From: a virus
IMG/VR virus record: IMGVR_UViG_3300033821_000019
Span: 1 to 64,000 of that record
Strand: one strand, 5' to 3'
DNA length: 64,000 nt
Shown here: positions 7,751 through 16,228 of the stretch, piece after piece
How positions within the stretch are numbered: the stretch's first letter is position 1
How the letters are laid out: the number at the start of each line of letters is the position of its first letter
Notes under the pieces: generated by a model
Databases searched by the model: none
What the model saw: only the letters and a program-made list of their open reading frames with translations
Told to the model about the DNA's origin: nothing
Made by a program: the position numbers and the translations under genes

Positions 7751-7987
7751 TACTACTGTTTCTATATCCTTAACACTGTAAATCGCAACCCTTGAATGAA
7801 TTTCAACAGGCTTCAAAGGATTCATCATTCTGCGCATGGTGTCCACAGGTATATTGTATTTAACTGCCGCCATACTCACCGTCAACTCTCCTTCACCACA
7901 AATGTCCTGAAGCTTGCTCAATACACTCTTGCGCTCAATTCCCCACTTTTTCCTATAATAAGCCACGCCTTCACCTTTAATCCACAT
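7748..7987 (-). CDS. Putative small helix-turn-helix protein
   Basis: A 79-residue protein. The segment ELTVSMAAVKYNIPVDTMRR at about residues 33-53 fits a helix-turn-helix (A-A-V-K-Y-N-I-P helix, turn, recognition helix). The N-terminus is basic (YYRKKWGIERKS). It could be a small DNA-binding regulator or terminase-small-subunit-like protein. It is separated from the capsid gene upstream by a terminator. Confidence 0.5.
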   Translation of the reverse strand: MWIKGEGVAYYRKKWGIERKSVLSKLQDICGEGELTVSMAAVKYNIPVDTMRRMMNPLKPVEIHSRVAIYSVKDIETVV

Positions 7988-8012
7988 ACATGCAAGGCGT
8001 ATGGTTAAACAA

Positions 8013-8040
8013 AAGCCCCTTAGATTTCTCTAAGGGGCTT
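8013..8040 (-). terminator. Rho-independent terminator after major capsid gene
   Basis: A perfect 12-bp stem (AAGCCCCTTAGA / TCTAAGGGGCTT) with a four-base loop, followed on the minus strand by TTGTTT. It lies 37 bases past the stop of the capsid gene. Confidence 0.85.
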
Positions 8041-8077
8041 CTTACTACAAAGTCTTACTGATATTAGCTTTGAGCCA

Positions 8078-8938
8078 TTATACTCTCGTGATGGTCAAAA
8101 CTTGGAGCGCATATGGATTGTAGGCTCCGATTCCGATATTCTCGAAGATTGAGAAACCAATCAAGCGATTCTTCGGGTCGTCAGCGGACAATACTGTCAA
8201 TTCTGTGCGGACAGGAATACGTCCGAAGAATTCTGGTTCACCGCAAACATAGACTGTACCTTCTGGAACGATGCGGGAAACAATCAACTTCGCGCCCCAC
8301 AGCGTTGCCATCAAACCAGTCTTCAACAACACTGCTTGTGTTTCGATGTCCAGTGTGTCGCGGTCCCATTTGCGGAGGTCAGCGTAGTCCTTAGCGTTCA
8401 GGAATACGTTGGCAACGCGAATGTCGGTTCTTTCAACGTTGGCGAAAGCATCGGCCAGAGCGTTGGCTGTCAAGTTACCAGTTACAGGAATCGCTGGATT
8501 CGGGTTGGTCGGGTTAGCCGAAAGAGCATCCATTACCGCGAAAACCTTGCGGTCTTCTTCGGCCTGGATTTCAGCCTTCGCCAAATCTACTGAACGTTCA
8601 ATCAGGTCGAAGCGGCGATTCTTGATTTCCGTCAACTGGATTTCTGGATTGCTTGCGATTTCGAAGAGCGGGAACAGAACGCGCTTCGGCTTTGCAACTG
8701 CTACGATATTCAAGCCTTCTTCGCCAACCACATACGCGGTTACGTTCGGGTCTTTATCGTAGATGGGGAGAGCGCCGTCTGGAAGGCGTTCAACGTAGAA
8801 AGCTCTGCGGCCAACGCTGGAATAATCGCGGCGTCTGCGTAGAGGCTGAATCATACTTGCGGCCAAACGTTGACGACCAGCAGCAGTCTTAATATACTGA
8901 CTGATAATCTCCTGTTTGGTATTGTTGTCAATAGCCAT
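8078..8938 (-). CDS. Major capsid protein (HK97 fold)
   Basis: A protein of 286 residues with a strong AAAGGAG site. Features of small HK97-fold capsid or encapsulin-like proteins: an N-terminal arm with an arginine-rich turn (PLRRRRDYSSVGRRAFYVE), a central spine helix (IERSVDLAKAEIQAEEDRKVFAVMDAL), a P-domain strand (VANVFLNAKDYADLRKW), and a C-terminal A-domain ending (GEPEFFGRIPVRTELTVLS; SIFENIGIGAYNPYALQVLTI). It lies directly downstream of decoration-like, scaffold-like and protease genes, the normal order of head genes. It has no helix tag. No scaffold delta domain is seen, in line with separate scaffold genes. Confidence 0.85.
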   Translation of the reverse strand: MAIDNNTKQEIISQYIKTAAGRQRLAASMIQPLRRRRDYSSVGRRAFYVERLPDGALPIYDKDPNVTAYVVGEEGLNIVAVAKPKRVLFPLFEIASNPEIQLTEIKNRRFDLIERSVDLAKAEIQAEEDRKVFAVMDALSANPTNPNPAIPVTGNLTANALADAFANVERTDIRVANVFLNAKDYADLRKWDRDTLDIETQAVLLKTGLMATLWGAKLIVSRIVPEGTVYVCGEPEFFGRIPVRTELTVLSADDPKNRLIGFSIFENIGIGAYNPYALQVLTITRV

Positions 8939-9110
8939 TGCCTTTTCTCCTTTACCTATATCTGGAAGTGCCGCTGCGCGACATACTCTTCCTGTTGCCT
9001 GTGCTATAATTTAATCTTTGCCTATATTTCGAGAACTACCTTGAAAGGCACGATTCTCGGCAAAAACTAAATTGTAAATTTCATAATGTCCAAAAAGGCA
9101 ATTGTATTGC

Positions 9111-9620
9111 TTAGATTCTCATATCAAGGCCAAGTGTTGGTGATGCTGTTGTCGGAATCTTTGTTACGACGCCTACTACAGCCGCGCCCTGTGCAATTGT
9201 CAACAGACCCTGTGCTGACGAATAGAGATAACGACCAACTGCGTAAGCAATCGGATTGCCAGGAGCGCCGTCATTGGTTTCGTATACGTCTACTTCTACT
9301 GACGCCATTCCTTTGATAACTGCTACTTTGCCAGATGCTACGGCTGGTGCGTTTTCAAAAGCTGCACCGGCTGCATCATTGACGAACAGACCGATTGGCA
9401 TAAGAGCATCAGTGCACGGAACTGCTACGTAATCGCCGCCTTCTGGAGCACTGGCTGCAACATCCATGCCTGCTACTGAACCACCCAATACGCCACGGGG
9501 GGTATTAACACTGAGAGTTGAATTGGTTACAGCACTAGGGAAGTTCTGCTTCGTATAGCAAGCTGGACTTAGCACTGGTATTGAATTCAACTGAGTTCTG
9601 ATTAAAATTGTAAGAGCCAT
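9111..9620 (-). CDS. Putative capsid decoration or head fibre protein, copy 2
   Basis: A protein of 169 residues, nearly identical to the upstream gene in the first 30 residues (begins MALTILIRTQLNSIPVLSP) and similar throughout. It is rich in A, G, V and T with many short strands (VASGKVAVIKGMASVEVDVYETN), typical of beta-structured capsid surface proteins. It sits between scaffold-like genes and the capsid gene and has its own AGGAGG site. Exact role not shown; similar genes next to capsid genes often encode decoration proteins. Confidence 0.65.
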   Translation of the reverse strand: MALTILIRTQLNSIPVLSPACYTKQNFPSAVTNSTLSVNTPRGVLGGSVAGMDVAASAPEGGDYVAVPCTDALMPIGLFVNDAAGAAFENAPAVASGKVAVIKGMASVEVDVYETNDGAPGNPIAYAVGRYLYSSAQGLLTIAQGAAVVGVVTKIPTTASPTLGLDMRI

Positions 9621-9661
9621 TCTTCTTTCCTCCTATAAGAGATTGTCCATTTTTACTTAAC

Positions 9662-10174
9662 TTAGATTCTCATATCCAAACCAAGGGTTGGTGATGCAGT
9701 TGTTGGAACCTTGGTCACAACGCCAACCGGAATAAGAGCAACGCTATGTTCAGGTGTCAACAGACCATTTACTGAACTATAGAGATACTGGCCAACGTTG
9801 TAAACAATTAGAGCACCGGGAGCCAGTTTCTGATTCGTTTCGTATACATCTACTTCTACTGAACCCATGCCCTTCATAACTGCTACTTTACCAGATGCTA
9901 CGGCTGGTGCATTTTCAAAAGCCGCGCCAGCAGCATCATTGACGAACAGACCAATTGGTGTTGTAGCTTCGGTACATGGAATTGCTACGTAATCGCCGCC
10001 TTCTGGACCTGCGGCGTCCATGCCTGCTACCGAACCACCTAATACGCCGCGTGGGGTATTGACACTGAGAGTTGCATTCGCTAAAGAACTAGGAAAGTTC
10101 TGCTTCGTATAGCAAGCTGGACTTAACACCGGTATTGAATTCAACTGAGTTCTAATCAAAATTGTAAGAGCCAT
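9662..10174 (-). CDS. Putative capsid decoration or head fibre protein, copy 1
   Basis: Paralogue of the following gene (170 residues). The two differ mainly around residues 31-36, in the loop following GSVAGMD (one copy lacks two residues) and in the last third. Near-identical 5' ends, including the ribosome binding region, show a recent tandem duplication. Two copies kept next to the capsid gene suggest two variants of one surface component. Confidence 0.65.
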   Translation of the reverse strand: MALTILIRTQLNSIPVLSPACYTKQNFPSSLANATLSVNTPRGVLGGSVAGMDAAGPEGGDYVAIPCTEATTPIGLFVNDAAGAAFENAPAVASGKVAVMKGMGSVEVDVYETNQKLAPGALIVYNVGQYLYSSVNGLLTPEHSVALIPVGVVTKVPTTASPTLGLDMRI

Positions 10175-10225
10175 TCTTCTTTCCTCCTAAATATTTTTTC
10201 CACTCTTCCGTAAAAAACTAAACAC

Positions 10226-11239
10226 TTATTCAAACAGCTTGCTTACATCCGGTGCACTTTCCCAAAGATTGCTCAAGTCAATTTCCTTGCCTTCGGAAGC
10301 TACCTTTGGCTGTCCACCTAGCTTTGACACACCCTTCTTTTCAGAAGCCTTCTTAGCTTCTACTTTTTCTTCTTCGTCTTCGGCTTTCTTCTCTTCCATG
10401 TCTTCTGCTTCGAAGATTGATGCCAAGAGCTTTTCTTCGGCAGCGTTTACTTCGCCTTCTTCTTCATCTTCCGCAGCCGTTAGCTGAATATCCAATTCTG
10501 CGGCCTTCTTGGCTTCTACCTTCTCTTCTTCTTTATCTTCGCTCTTCTTGGCCTTTACTTCTTCTTTATCTTCGGCCTTCTTAGCTTCTACCTTCTCTTC
10601 TTCCTTGTCTTCGGCTTTCTTGGCTTCTAATTTTTCTTCTTCCTTGTCTTCGGCCTTCTTAGCTTCTACCTTTTCCTCTTCTTTATCTTCGCTCTTCTTG
10701 GCCTTTACTTCTTCTTTATCTTCGGCCTTTTTGGCGTCTTCTTTGGTGAAAGGTGGAGCCTTCTTATCGCCAAGGTTTTCAATCGGGTTCGCAGCTTTCT
10801 TGGCTTCTACCTTCTCTTCTTCCTTCTCTTCGGCTTTCTTGTAAAGGTTTTCTGAGTCAGCAAATCTCTTGAGTGATTCGTTCAAAGATTCAGAACCCAT
10901 CTTCATGAAATCGCGGGCTTGTGCTTCGATGGTGTTTTCTTCAACCTTATCACCAAGAAGAAGAACGGCCAACTTTACAGCCTTGGATGCAGCGGCACGA
11001 ATACTGGCAACGGTTGGAATCGGGAAACCGATTTCATCACGCTGGTCGTTCTGCCAATCGTGTCTCATATCCGGTAATTCATGATTTACTGTGTGTTCAA
11101 ACGTGTGATAATGGTCACGTTCTACAAATTTGCGGTCTGGCTGATTGACTGTACCTGGAAATGGTTTCTCAGGGTCACCACCGTTGCCTTCAGCACCTTC
11201 AGCGGCAGCAAGACGCTTAGTAAGACGTTCTCTTGCCAT
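10226..11239 (-). CDS. Acidic/lysine repeat scaffold-like head protein
   Basis: A protein of 337 residues. Residues 1-110 look folded and contain a helix ASIRAAASKAVKLAVLLLGD, similar in character to the window's helix tag. Residues about 135-235 are made of repeated KAEDKEEEKVEAKKA-type units, highly charged and probably a long helix or disordered. The C-terminus, GKEIDLSNLWESAPDVSKLF, is a short amphipathic segment, as often used by scaffold proteins to touch the capsid. Position between protease and capsid genes supports a scaffold or inner-core role. Confidence 0.6.
   Translation of the reverse strand: MARERLTKRLAAAEGAEGNGGDPEKPFPGTVNQPDRKFVERDHYHTFEHTVNHELPDMRHDWQNDQRDEIGFPIPTVASIRAAASKAVKLAVLLLGDKVEENTIEAQARDFMKMGSESLNESLKRFADSENLYKKAEEKEEEKVEAKKAANPIENLGDKKAPPFTKEDAKKAEDKEEVKAKKSEDKEEEKVEAKKAEDKEEEKLEAKKAEDKEEEKVEAKKAEDKEEVKAKKSEDKEEEKVEAKKAAELDIQLTAAEDEEEGEVNAAEEKLLASIFEAEDMEEKKAEDEEEKVEAKKASEKKGVSKLGGQPKVASEGKEIDLSNLWESAPDVSKLFE
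10500..10735 (-). repeat. Coding tandem repeat (KAEDKEEEK units)
   Basis: About seven imperfect units of 30-36 bases encode lysine/glutamate repeats in the scaffold-like protein. The strand bias is extreme (pyrimidine-rich on plus), which is expected from GAA/AAG codons. Confidence 0.75.
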
Positions 11240-11286
11240 TTGTAATTCTCCTTTCGATTCAGTTCATTTTGTCCAATAACACATAT

Positions 11287-12054
11287 TTACTTAGAAATCT
11301 GTGCACGATGAGCGTCAATAGCATCCGCCAACGTATCAATACGGAGTGCCAATTTCTTGTAACCTTGTTTTTCGAGATAAGAAGCAACGTTGTCCAGACG
11401 CTCAGATGCTTCCTTCAAGCGTGATGTGCGCTGTTGCTTAATGGCTTCACCACCCGTTTCGCCTTTGACCGGGCTGTTAAAGGCTTCTTCCATCTTGTCA
11501 AATTTTTGGGTGATTTCGTCTTCGATTCCAGGCTCTGTTTCAGAGGATTTCTTTGCTTCCTCTTCTTTTTCTTCTTCTACTGTTTCATTTTCTTCGTGTT
11601 CATCTGCTTTTTTCTCTTCTACCTTCTCTTCTACTTTTTCTTCGGCTTTCTTGGCTTCTACTTTCTCTTCTACTTCGTCTTCGGCCAAAATTGTTTGAGC
11701 AAGCTTCACCAACATGCCTGCTACTTTGTCAGAAGCTTCCATTGTTTCCTCCTCATCCTCAGAACGCTTGTCACAACCTTCGCATTCTTCGTCGTCAGCT
11801 TTCTTCGCTTCAACCTCAAATGCTTCTTCTTCTTCGTCTTCACCAGCAGCGTTGCAACCTTCACATTCGTCGTCTTCCAACTCTGCCTCAAGAGCACGAA
11901 TTTCAGTGAGGATATCGCCATCAGAAGCTTCAACGATTTCCTTTTCTTCCTTCTTGAGTTCTTCTGTTTCTTGCTTTAATTCGTCGTCTTGGTCGGCAAG
12001 ACGTTTTTCGAGAGCTTCGATTTCTTTACCGAGAGAGCCTGTTTCACGTCCCAT
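11287..12054 (-). CDS. Acidic coiled-coil scaffold-like protein with internal tag helix
   Basis: A protein of 255 residues. Residues 8-62 are a coiled coil (IEALEKRLADQDDELKQETE). Two CEGC motifs, at about 64-67 and 91-94, could bind metal or form disulphides. Residues 109-125 read SDKVAGMLVKLAQTILA, an internal copy of the N-terminal tag found elsewhere. A charged repeat region follows, and the C-terminus is again helical (LDNVASYLEKQGYKKLALRI). Strong AAGGAGG site. Position next to protease and capsid suggests a scaffold; the internal tag-like helix may link scaffold and tagged cargo. Confidence 0.6.
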   Translation of the reverse strand: MGRETGSLGKEIEALEKRLADQDDELKQETEELKKEEKEIVEASDGDILTEIRALEAELEDDECEGCNAAGEDEEEEAFEVEAKKADDEECEGCDKRSEDEEETMEASDKVAGMLVKLAQTILAEDEVEEKVEAKKAEEKVEEKVEEKKADEHEENETVEEEKEEEAKKSSETEPGIEDEITQKFDKMEEAFNSPVKGETGGEAIKQQRTSRLKEASERLDNVASYLEKQGYKKLALRIDTLADAIDAHRAQISK

Positions 12055-12159
12055 TTGTTTCCTCCTTTTTCTTGCTAACTCACGGCTTTTTGGTCAGTAA
12101 TAGGTGCTATAATTTTTTCCTACTTTTATTAACTTTTACGCTCCCATAGCTTATAAAAA

Positions 12160-12175
12160 TATAAAAAAATTATGA
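12160..12175 (-). promoter_or_regulatory. Putative phage late promoter, T-rich class
   Basis: Minus-strand TCATAATTTTTTTATA, identical over 16 bases to the element at 46114-46129. It lies in the largest gap of the head region (12055-12272), 106 bases before the scaffold-like gene. Nothing else is seen in that gap. Confidence 0.5.
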
Positions 12176-12272
12176 AACCCCTATTTCCAATGTGCAATTT
12201 CACATAACTATTGCACGCCTTTGGAGATAAATTTCTAGCCTAGTTTGCCACGTAAAATAAGGTATTATTGGC

Positions 12273-14537
12273 CTAGTGTTTTGCCGCCCAAATAGTAACT
12301 CTGTTTATAAGTTGTTCCTCCTTACGTCTCCGCAATTCGGCACAAGCCACGTGCAACGCCAGCATTCCATTTTTATCTGCTACGCGCAATCTACTTATGT
12401 CATCAAACAAACCTTCAAGGCTTGTAGTTGACATACTTAAGATATTCGCGTATTTCTTTGTATCCACTTCACTAATATAATGATTGAGTACCGCGCCTTG
12501 GAATGCTGGACGTTCTACCCAACTTGCTTCAATATAGATACAAGATTTCGGGTCACCTTTCCTCTTTCCATCTGAACCAATAATTGTTCTACCACACAAT
12601 TCAGCTACGATACGATTGATGCCATTTTCATCTACGAAATATGTCATCAATTCATTATCTAAGTGATGGCAATTGGTACTAGCATCAGTGAATTCTTTAC
12701 CACATTTACTACATTGTGTGAAGTTTGCCTGACATCCCATTGACATAGTTGTTAATGCGCCTGATTCTATCTTTCGAATAAGGTCACTATGTTTTCTGTC
12801 CGTTGCAACTAAAATGTCCGTGTAGTAGACATTGGCCTTTTTACCAGTTTTGCTAGTATAAGCTACAGGACGCAGCACAGCATCAAGAATTTTCCCCTTG
12901 GATAATTCTGGAATCTGACAGTTATGAACTATAACACCTTCTGCTATATAAGAATTATCATTTTCTACTTCAAGATTAAATACATCACACTCCAAATCAA
13001 TTGTAGATACTTCTGTAATCTTTGAGGTTATGTATTTTTGATTTTCATGTTCAAATACATAAGTAAACTTTTGTTCTTGCCTTGCTTGGATGAGTACATT
13101 GTTGTAATTCAAAATTTCATCTAGCGATTTTGAATCTTGTACTGTAAATCTTAATAAATATCCGGGTCTTGATTTCTTTCCGGTATTGGGGTCAACGAAT
13201 ACTTGATATCCGTCTACTATTGTTTCTTCTGAATATCTCGGCAATACACCTGTTTCTTTGTATACGGGGTTCATTCCCAAACGCCAAGATATAAACATTA
13301 GTTGTTGAATCAGCGCCTTCGTCTTTAATTCAATACTATAACCACGTGACTCGCCTTTGTCTGTGCCGTCGCCATTGATTAAATGCTTCATAATTAATGC
13401 TTGTAGTTCCAAGGGCAACCATAACGCCGCATCATTAAGTTGTTTTGCCCAAGCATACTTACCACACCATTTTTTGAAGAATTCTGCAACTTTGATATTA
13501 CAAAGAGATACACACCAAGAACCACTTTCAGATTCATATACTCTAGGCTCGCAATCGCTTCTAAACAACTCTACAAATTCTGTAATTAAAAGTGATTTTA
13601 TTCTTTCTGCAACATCGCATTCGTCATTTCCAAGAGCAAATTGAACTCCCGACTCTCCATCATTAAATATATTTTGACTAGTAAAAGAACCTTCTGCCAA
13701 GAACCATCCTATTAACTCTGCACGATTCTTGTTTACTTCATTATTTTCTATTATAGTAGAAGAAACCGGATGAGTTAAGAAATCACGGTCTTTATTTATC
13801 TTCCCGGCATCTACCCATTGAGGTGTAAGTCCACAAGGATAATCTTCACCTTTTCTCTTATGAACACCTACAGTAAATCCGGTCCACTTATTCAGCGTCA
13901 AACCACTAAAATCAGGTGGATTGTTTGGTCGTCCTGTTTTTGGGCAAGTCTCTCTGGCGTGGTATACCCAAAATGGATGATTTGCGGTGACATACATATC
14001 CCTTGACAAAATTCCATTGCTTGTTATTTTTGTCAAAGAAGTAGATTTTCTAATTTGAACATTCTTTACAACATCTATATTTCCAAGCCTGTTGATAATT
14101 TTATCACCGGGTTTTATAGTCTCAATAGCTTGATAAGTTCCATTAGCCATTAAAACTCTAGTACCAGCCACAAAACAATGTTCAAGGTAATTTTCAGCAC
14201 CCACAAATGAACGGAAACAAGCCAGTAGAACTTCATCTGACCAGCCATTACCATTATTATTGACTAGTTCATCGGTAGGAGCTTTAACGTAGTAGCCATT
14301 TTCTTCCACATTGCAGCTTGATACAATACTACAATGACTGAATAAATATTTGTCTGCGCTGAACTTATTCCAATCTATATTTATATCTCTGGCGATTCTA
14401 ACATTGCCATTACCAGCATAGCTCCATTCCTTCTTTGGATTGTAAAGGATAGAGGCTATGGGCAAGTCAATTTCGAATGTTCTTGCTTTGTTAGAAGCTT
14501 CCAAAAGGCATTTATCGTTATCGCAGCGTCTATTCAT
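12273..14537 (-). CDS. Prohead protease precursor interrupted by an intein
   Basis: The precursor has 754 residues: N-extein 1-120, intein 121-539, C-extein 540-754, so the spliced product would have 335 residues. The extein resembles herpesvirus-type/T4-like prohead proteases: WSDEVLLACFRSFVGAENYLEH ends in the putative catalytic His120, the C-extein begins CQIPELSKGKILDAVL, and the putative nucleophile lies in ALTTMSMGC. A C-x2-C...C-H-H cluster (CSKCGKEF...NCHH) looks like a small zinc site. A conserved EASWVERPAFQGAVLNHYI end is typical of this family. These enzymes cleave scaffold and capsid arms in the prohead. The intein sits directly after the catalytic His. The start codon has a weak ribosome site, perhaps because the 5' end was disturbed by the HNH insertion. 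Confidence 0.75.
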   Translation of the reverse strand: MNRRCDNDKCLLEASNKARTFEIDLPIASILYNPKKEWSYAGNGNVRIARDINIDWNKFSADKYLFSHCSIVSSCNVEENGYYVKAPTDELVNNNGNGWSDEVLLACFRSFVGAENYLEHCFVAGTRVLMANGTYQAIETIKPGDKIINRLGNIDVVKNVQIRKSTSLTKITSNGILSRDMYVTANHPFWVYHARETCPKTGRPNNPPDFSGLTLNKWTGFTVGVHKRKGEDYPCGLTPQWVDAGKINKDRDFLTHPVSSTIIENNEVNKNRAELIGWFLAEGSFTSQNIFNDGESGVQFALGNDECDVAERIKSLLITEFVELFRSDCEPRVYESESGSWCVSLCNIKVAEFFKKWCGKYAWAKQLNDAALWLPLELQALIMKHLINGDGTDKGESRGYSIELKTKALIQQLMFISWRLGMNPVYKETGVLPRYSEETIVDGYQVFVDPNTGKKSRPGYLLRFTVQDSKSLDEILNYNNVLIQARQEQKFTYVFEHENQKYITSKITEVSTIDLECDVFNLEVENDNSYIAEGVIVHNCQIPELSKGKILDAVLRPVAYTSKTGKKANVYYTDILVATDRKHSDLIRKIESGALTTMSMGCQANFTQCSKCGKEFTDASTNCHHLDNELMTYFVDENGINRIVAELCGRTIIGSDGKRKGDPKSCIYIEASWVERPAFQGAVLNHYISEVDTKKYANILSMSTTSLEGLFDDISRLRVADKNGMLALHVACAELRRRKEEQLINRVTIWAAKH
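12921..14177 (-). mobile_element. LAGLIDADG-containing intein in the prohead protease
   Basis: A 419-residue intein in frame. It starts with Cys1 in CFVAGTRVLMANGTYQAI (block A), has ANHPFWVY (block B, with the His), LIGWFLAEGSF and a second motif in LIMKHLINGDGTD (LAGLIDADG endonuclease), and ends NSYIAEGVIVHN followed by Cys+1 (blocks F and G). All splice-site residues are present, so splicing should be possible. Boundaries were read from codons: Cys1 at 14175-14177 and terminal Asn at 12921-12923. Confidence 0.93.
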
Positions 14538-14541
14538 TGTT

Positions 14542-15255
14542 TTAACTCTTGATTTTGTCTTTTTTGGTGAGGTTATCTTTAGCCCACAAAGGTTGCAAAT
14601 TCATATAATTGAAACACTTTTTCTGTTCGTTCTCTTTTGTCAAATCAAACGCAGAACACGGAATAATGTGGTCAACGTGCCAGCCACGCAGTCCATGATT
14701 TTCCCAAGTCATTCCTTTTGTAAATTGTTTTTCAAGATGCTTTTTTAAATCTTCAATCGAACAACCCAACAATTTCGCAGTGTTATTCGATTTGGGTGTT
14801 TTTCGTAATGCAACAAGTATTCTGATTCTAAGACTGTTTTTTAGTCTGAATTCCGGGTCTGTTTTCATTTTCTCTTTGTAACGCAACCTAGCCATAAGTT
14901 TCCAATGTTCTGTGTTTTTTTCTCGCCATTCTTTATGTTGTTCATAAACTTTTTCTTTGTTTTTCTTGCTATAATCTTTTGCTTTTTCTATTCTTAGTTC
15001 TCTGTTCTTGCCATACCATATTTTATATTTTTCACTAATTTCTTTCTTTTTTGTTTGATACCTGTTTTTTGCATATTCTCTCATTCTTCCACCGTTCTCT
15101 CTCCATCTTTTTCTTGACATTTCTTTTTCATAGTTTTTAGCACAAGGAAGACAAGTGCCCTTGTTTTTCCTAAATTCTTCTATAGGCTTCATAAGATTGC
15201 AAATAGTACATTTTTTAAAAACGACTTTGCCTTCTGAGATGCTTCCAGAAGGCAT
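14542..15255 (-). CDS. HNH homing endonuclease inserted at the protease 5' end
   Basis: A protein of up to 237 residues. The N-terminal zinc module (CTICNLMKPIEEF...GTCLPC) is typical of phage HNH endonucleases. A long K/E-rich linker follows, then GWHVDHIIPCSAFDL and NLQPLWAKDNLTK, which give the HNH pattern (D-H, H/N, N). Codon use is AT- and Lys-rich compared with neighbours. It lies between the intact protease gene and a diverged fragment of the same gene's 5' end, so it probably arrived by homing. The first residues overlap that fragment in another frame, so the exact start is uncertain. Confidence 0.85.
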   Translation of the reverse strand: MPSGSISEGKVVFKKCTICNLMKPIEEFRKNKGTCLPCAKNYEKEMSRKRWRENGGRMREYAKNRYQTKKKEISEKYKIWYGKNRELRIEKAKDYSKKNKEKVYEQHKEWREKNTEHWKLMARLRYKEKMKTDPEFRLKNSLRIRILVALRKTPKSNNTAKLLGCSIEDLKKHLEKQFTKGMTWENHGLRGWHVDHIIPCSAFDLTKENEQKKCFNYMNLQPLWAKDNLTKKDKIKS

Positions 15256-15287
15256 TTATCACTATTGCAACGACGCAATTCAGTCAC
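15189..15287 (-). pseudogene. Remnant of the prohead protease 5' end
   Basis: A GTG-started frame of 32 codons encodes LRRCNSDKCLLEASQKAK, which matches the intact protease start (RRCDNDKCLLEASNKAR) at about 75% of positions, then runs into unrelated codons and stops. This is the old or donor 5' end of the protease gene, left upstream of the HNH insertion. A TATAAT-like box is just upstream. Confidence 0.7.
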
Positions 15288-15314
15288 GATATTATACCTC
15301 TTACAAGCAATGTT

Positions 15315-15345
15315 GGGAGAGGGTCTAATATAATGACCCTCCCCC
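15315..15345 (-). terminator. Hairpin between genes, possible terminator
   Basis: An 11-bp stem (GGGGGAGGGTC / GACCCTCTCCC, one G-T pair) with an AT-rich loop lies nine bases after the stop of the upstream gene. No long T run follows, so it may be an mRNA stabiliser or weak terminator. Confidence 0.5.
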
Positions 15346-15353
15346 ATAGTGAC

Positions 15354-15656
15354 TTATACGTTTGAAGCGTTGTTGCTATTGACGTTGTAAGCCGATTTCA
15401 CAGGCTTACGAACAAGGTCCACGCCATTCTTAAGGACACCGGCTGGTTTCTTGCCCATGCCTTCGTCATTCATGGTTTCCGTATCAATGGTAGGCTGTTT
15501 CTTTCCACCTAGAGCATTGACTTGGAAATAACCGGCTGGCGTTGCAACTTTTGCAGCCTTCTCGTAATCCTGTTCCACTTCATTAGCTAACGCACGTGCT
15601 TTACCAGCGCACGGTGCCTGATAGCTCTTTCTATTGAATGATGCTGGTGCTGGCAT
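15354..15656 (-). CDS. Hypothetical protein (100 aa), probably structural
   Basis: Strong AAAGGAG site. The protein begins MPAPASFNRKSYQAPCAGKARAL and is rich in A, N, K and P. A possible helix lies at GKARALANEVEQDYEKAAKVA and the rest is likely extended (YNVNSNNASNV at the end). It sits in the head-gene run, so a minor virion protein is plausible, but no family is recognised. Confidence 0.6.
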   Translation of the reverse strand: MPAPASFNRKSYQAPCAGKARALANEVEQDYEKAAKVATPAGYFQVNALGGKKQPTIDTETMNDEGMGKKPAGVLKNGVDLVRKPVKSAYNVNSNNASNV

Positions 15657-15734
15657 TTTCTTTCTCCTTTTTCTATGGTTTCCTTTATCTACACAATTCT
15701 AACGGTTCAATAATGTCCACGTTTTGAACGTAGT

Positions 15735-16217
15735 TTAATCGTCGTAATTTATTGCCTGTTTTAGCATTGAGAAAAATTCACCGACTTGGCTCGACTGATT
15801 CTTTGGTCCATGTTTTCTCGCAAATTCGCCGCTAAATTTTCCTTCCACAATAGCCTTAGCATGTTGAAGAACTTTGTTTTTCCATGGTGCCTTTGACTTG
15901 CCCAAAGCTTTAACTACATTGATGAAATTTTCTTTTGAAGGAGCTTTGGTTATCAATTTATTTACTTCTGTAATCCCTTCATCGTCTTTATGCGGAGTTT
16001 TAACAACATCATCAAACCAAGCATCTGTATGCGAGTCAAAAGTTCCAGACTTAGATTTATTCTCTTCTGGCTTCGTCTTTACTACTTTGTGATTTCTCTT
16101 ATCAGCATCAGGATGTTCCTTGAGATAGACTTGCATAGCTCTATCCGTTGGGAAATCAATGGCCAATAAACTCTGAGCTACTTTAATTAATTCTGAGGCT
16201 ACTAGTCTCTTATCCAT
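15735..16217 (-). CDS. Helix-tagged hypothetical protein (160 aa)
   Basis: The tag is MDKRLVASELIKVAQSLLA. The rest is lysine- and aspartate-rich, with a middle linker (KPEENKSKSGTFDSHTD) and a helical C-terminal domain (ENFINVVKALGKSKAPWKNKVLQH). This tag is the closest match to the one in the next gene, so the two 5' ends are recent duplicates. Confidence 0.7.
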   Translation of the reverse strand: MDKRLVASELIKVAQSLLAIDFPTDRAMQVYLKEHPDADKRNHKVVKTKPEENKSKSGTFDSHTDAWFDDVVKTPHKDDEGITEVNKLITKAPSKENFINVVKALGKSKAPWKNKVLQHAKAIVEGKFSGEFARKHGPKNQSSQVGEFFSMLKQAINYDD

Positions 16218-16228
16218 TTGTTTTTCCT

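Noticed and set aside
11434-12100. Plus-strand frames rich in Phe, Leu and Ser opposite the scaffold-like genes
   Set aside because: They arise from GAA/AAG-rich codons read backwards and have no start signals.
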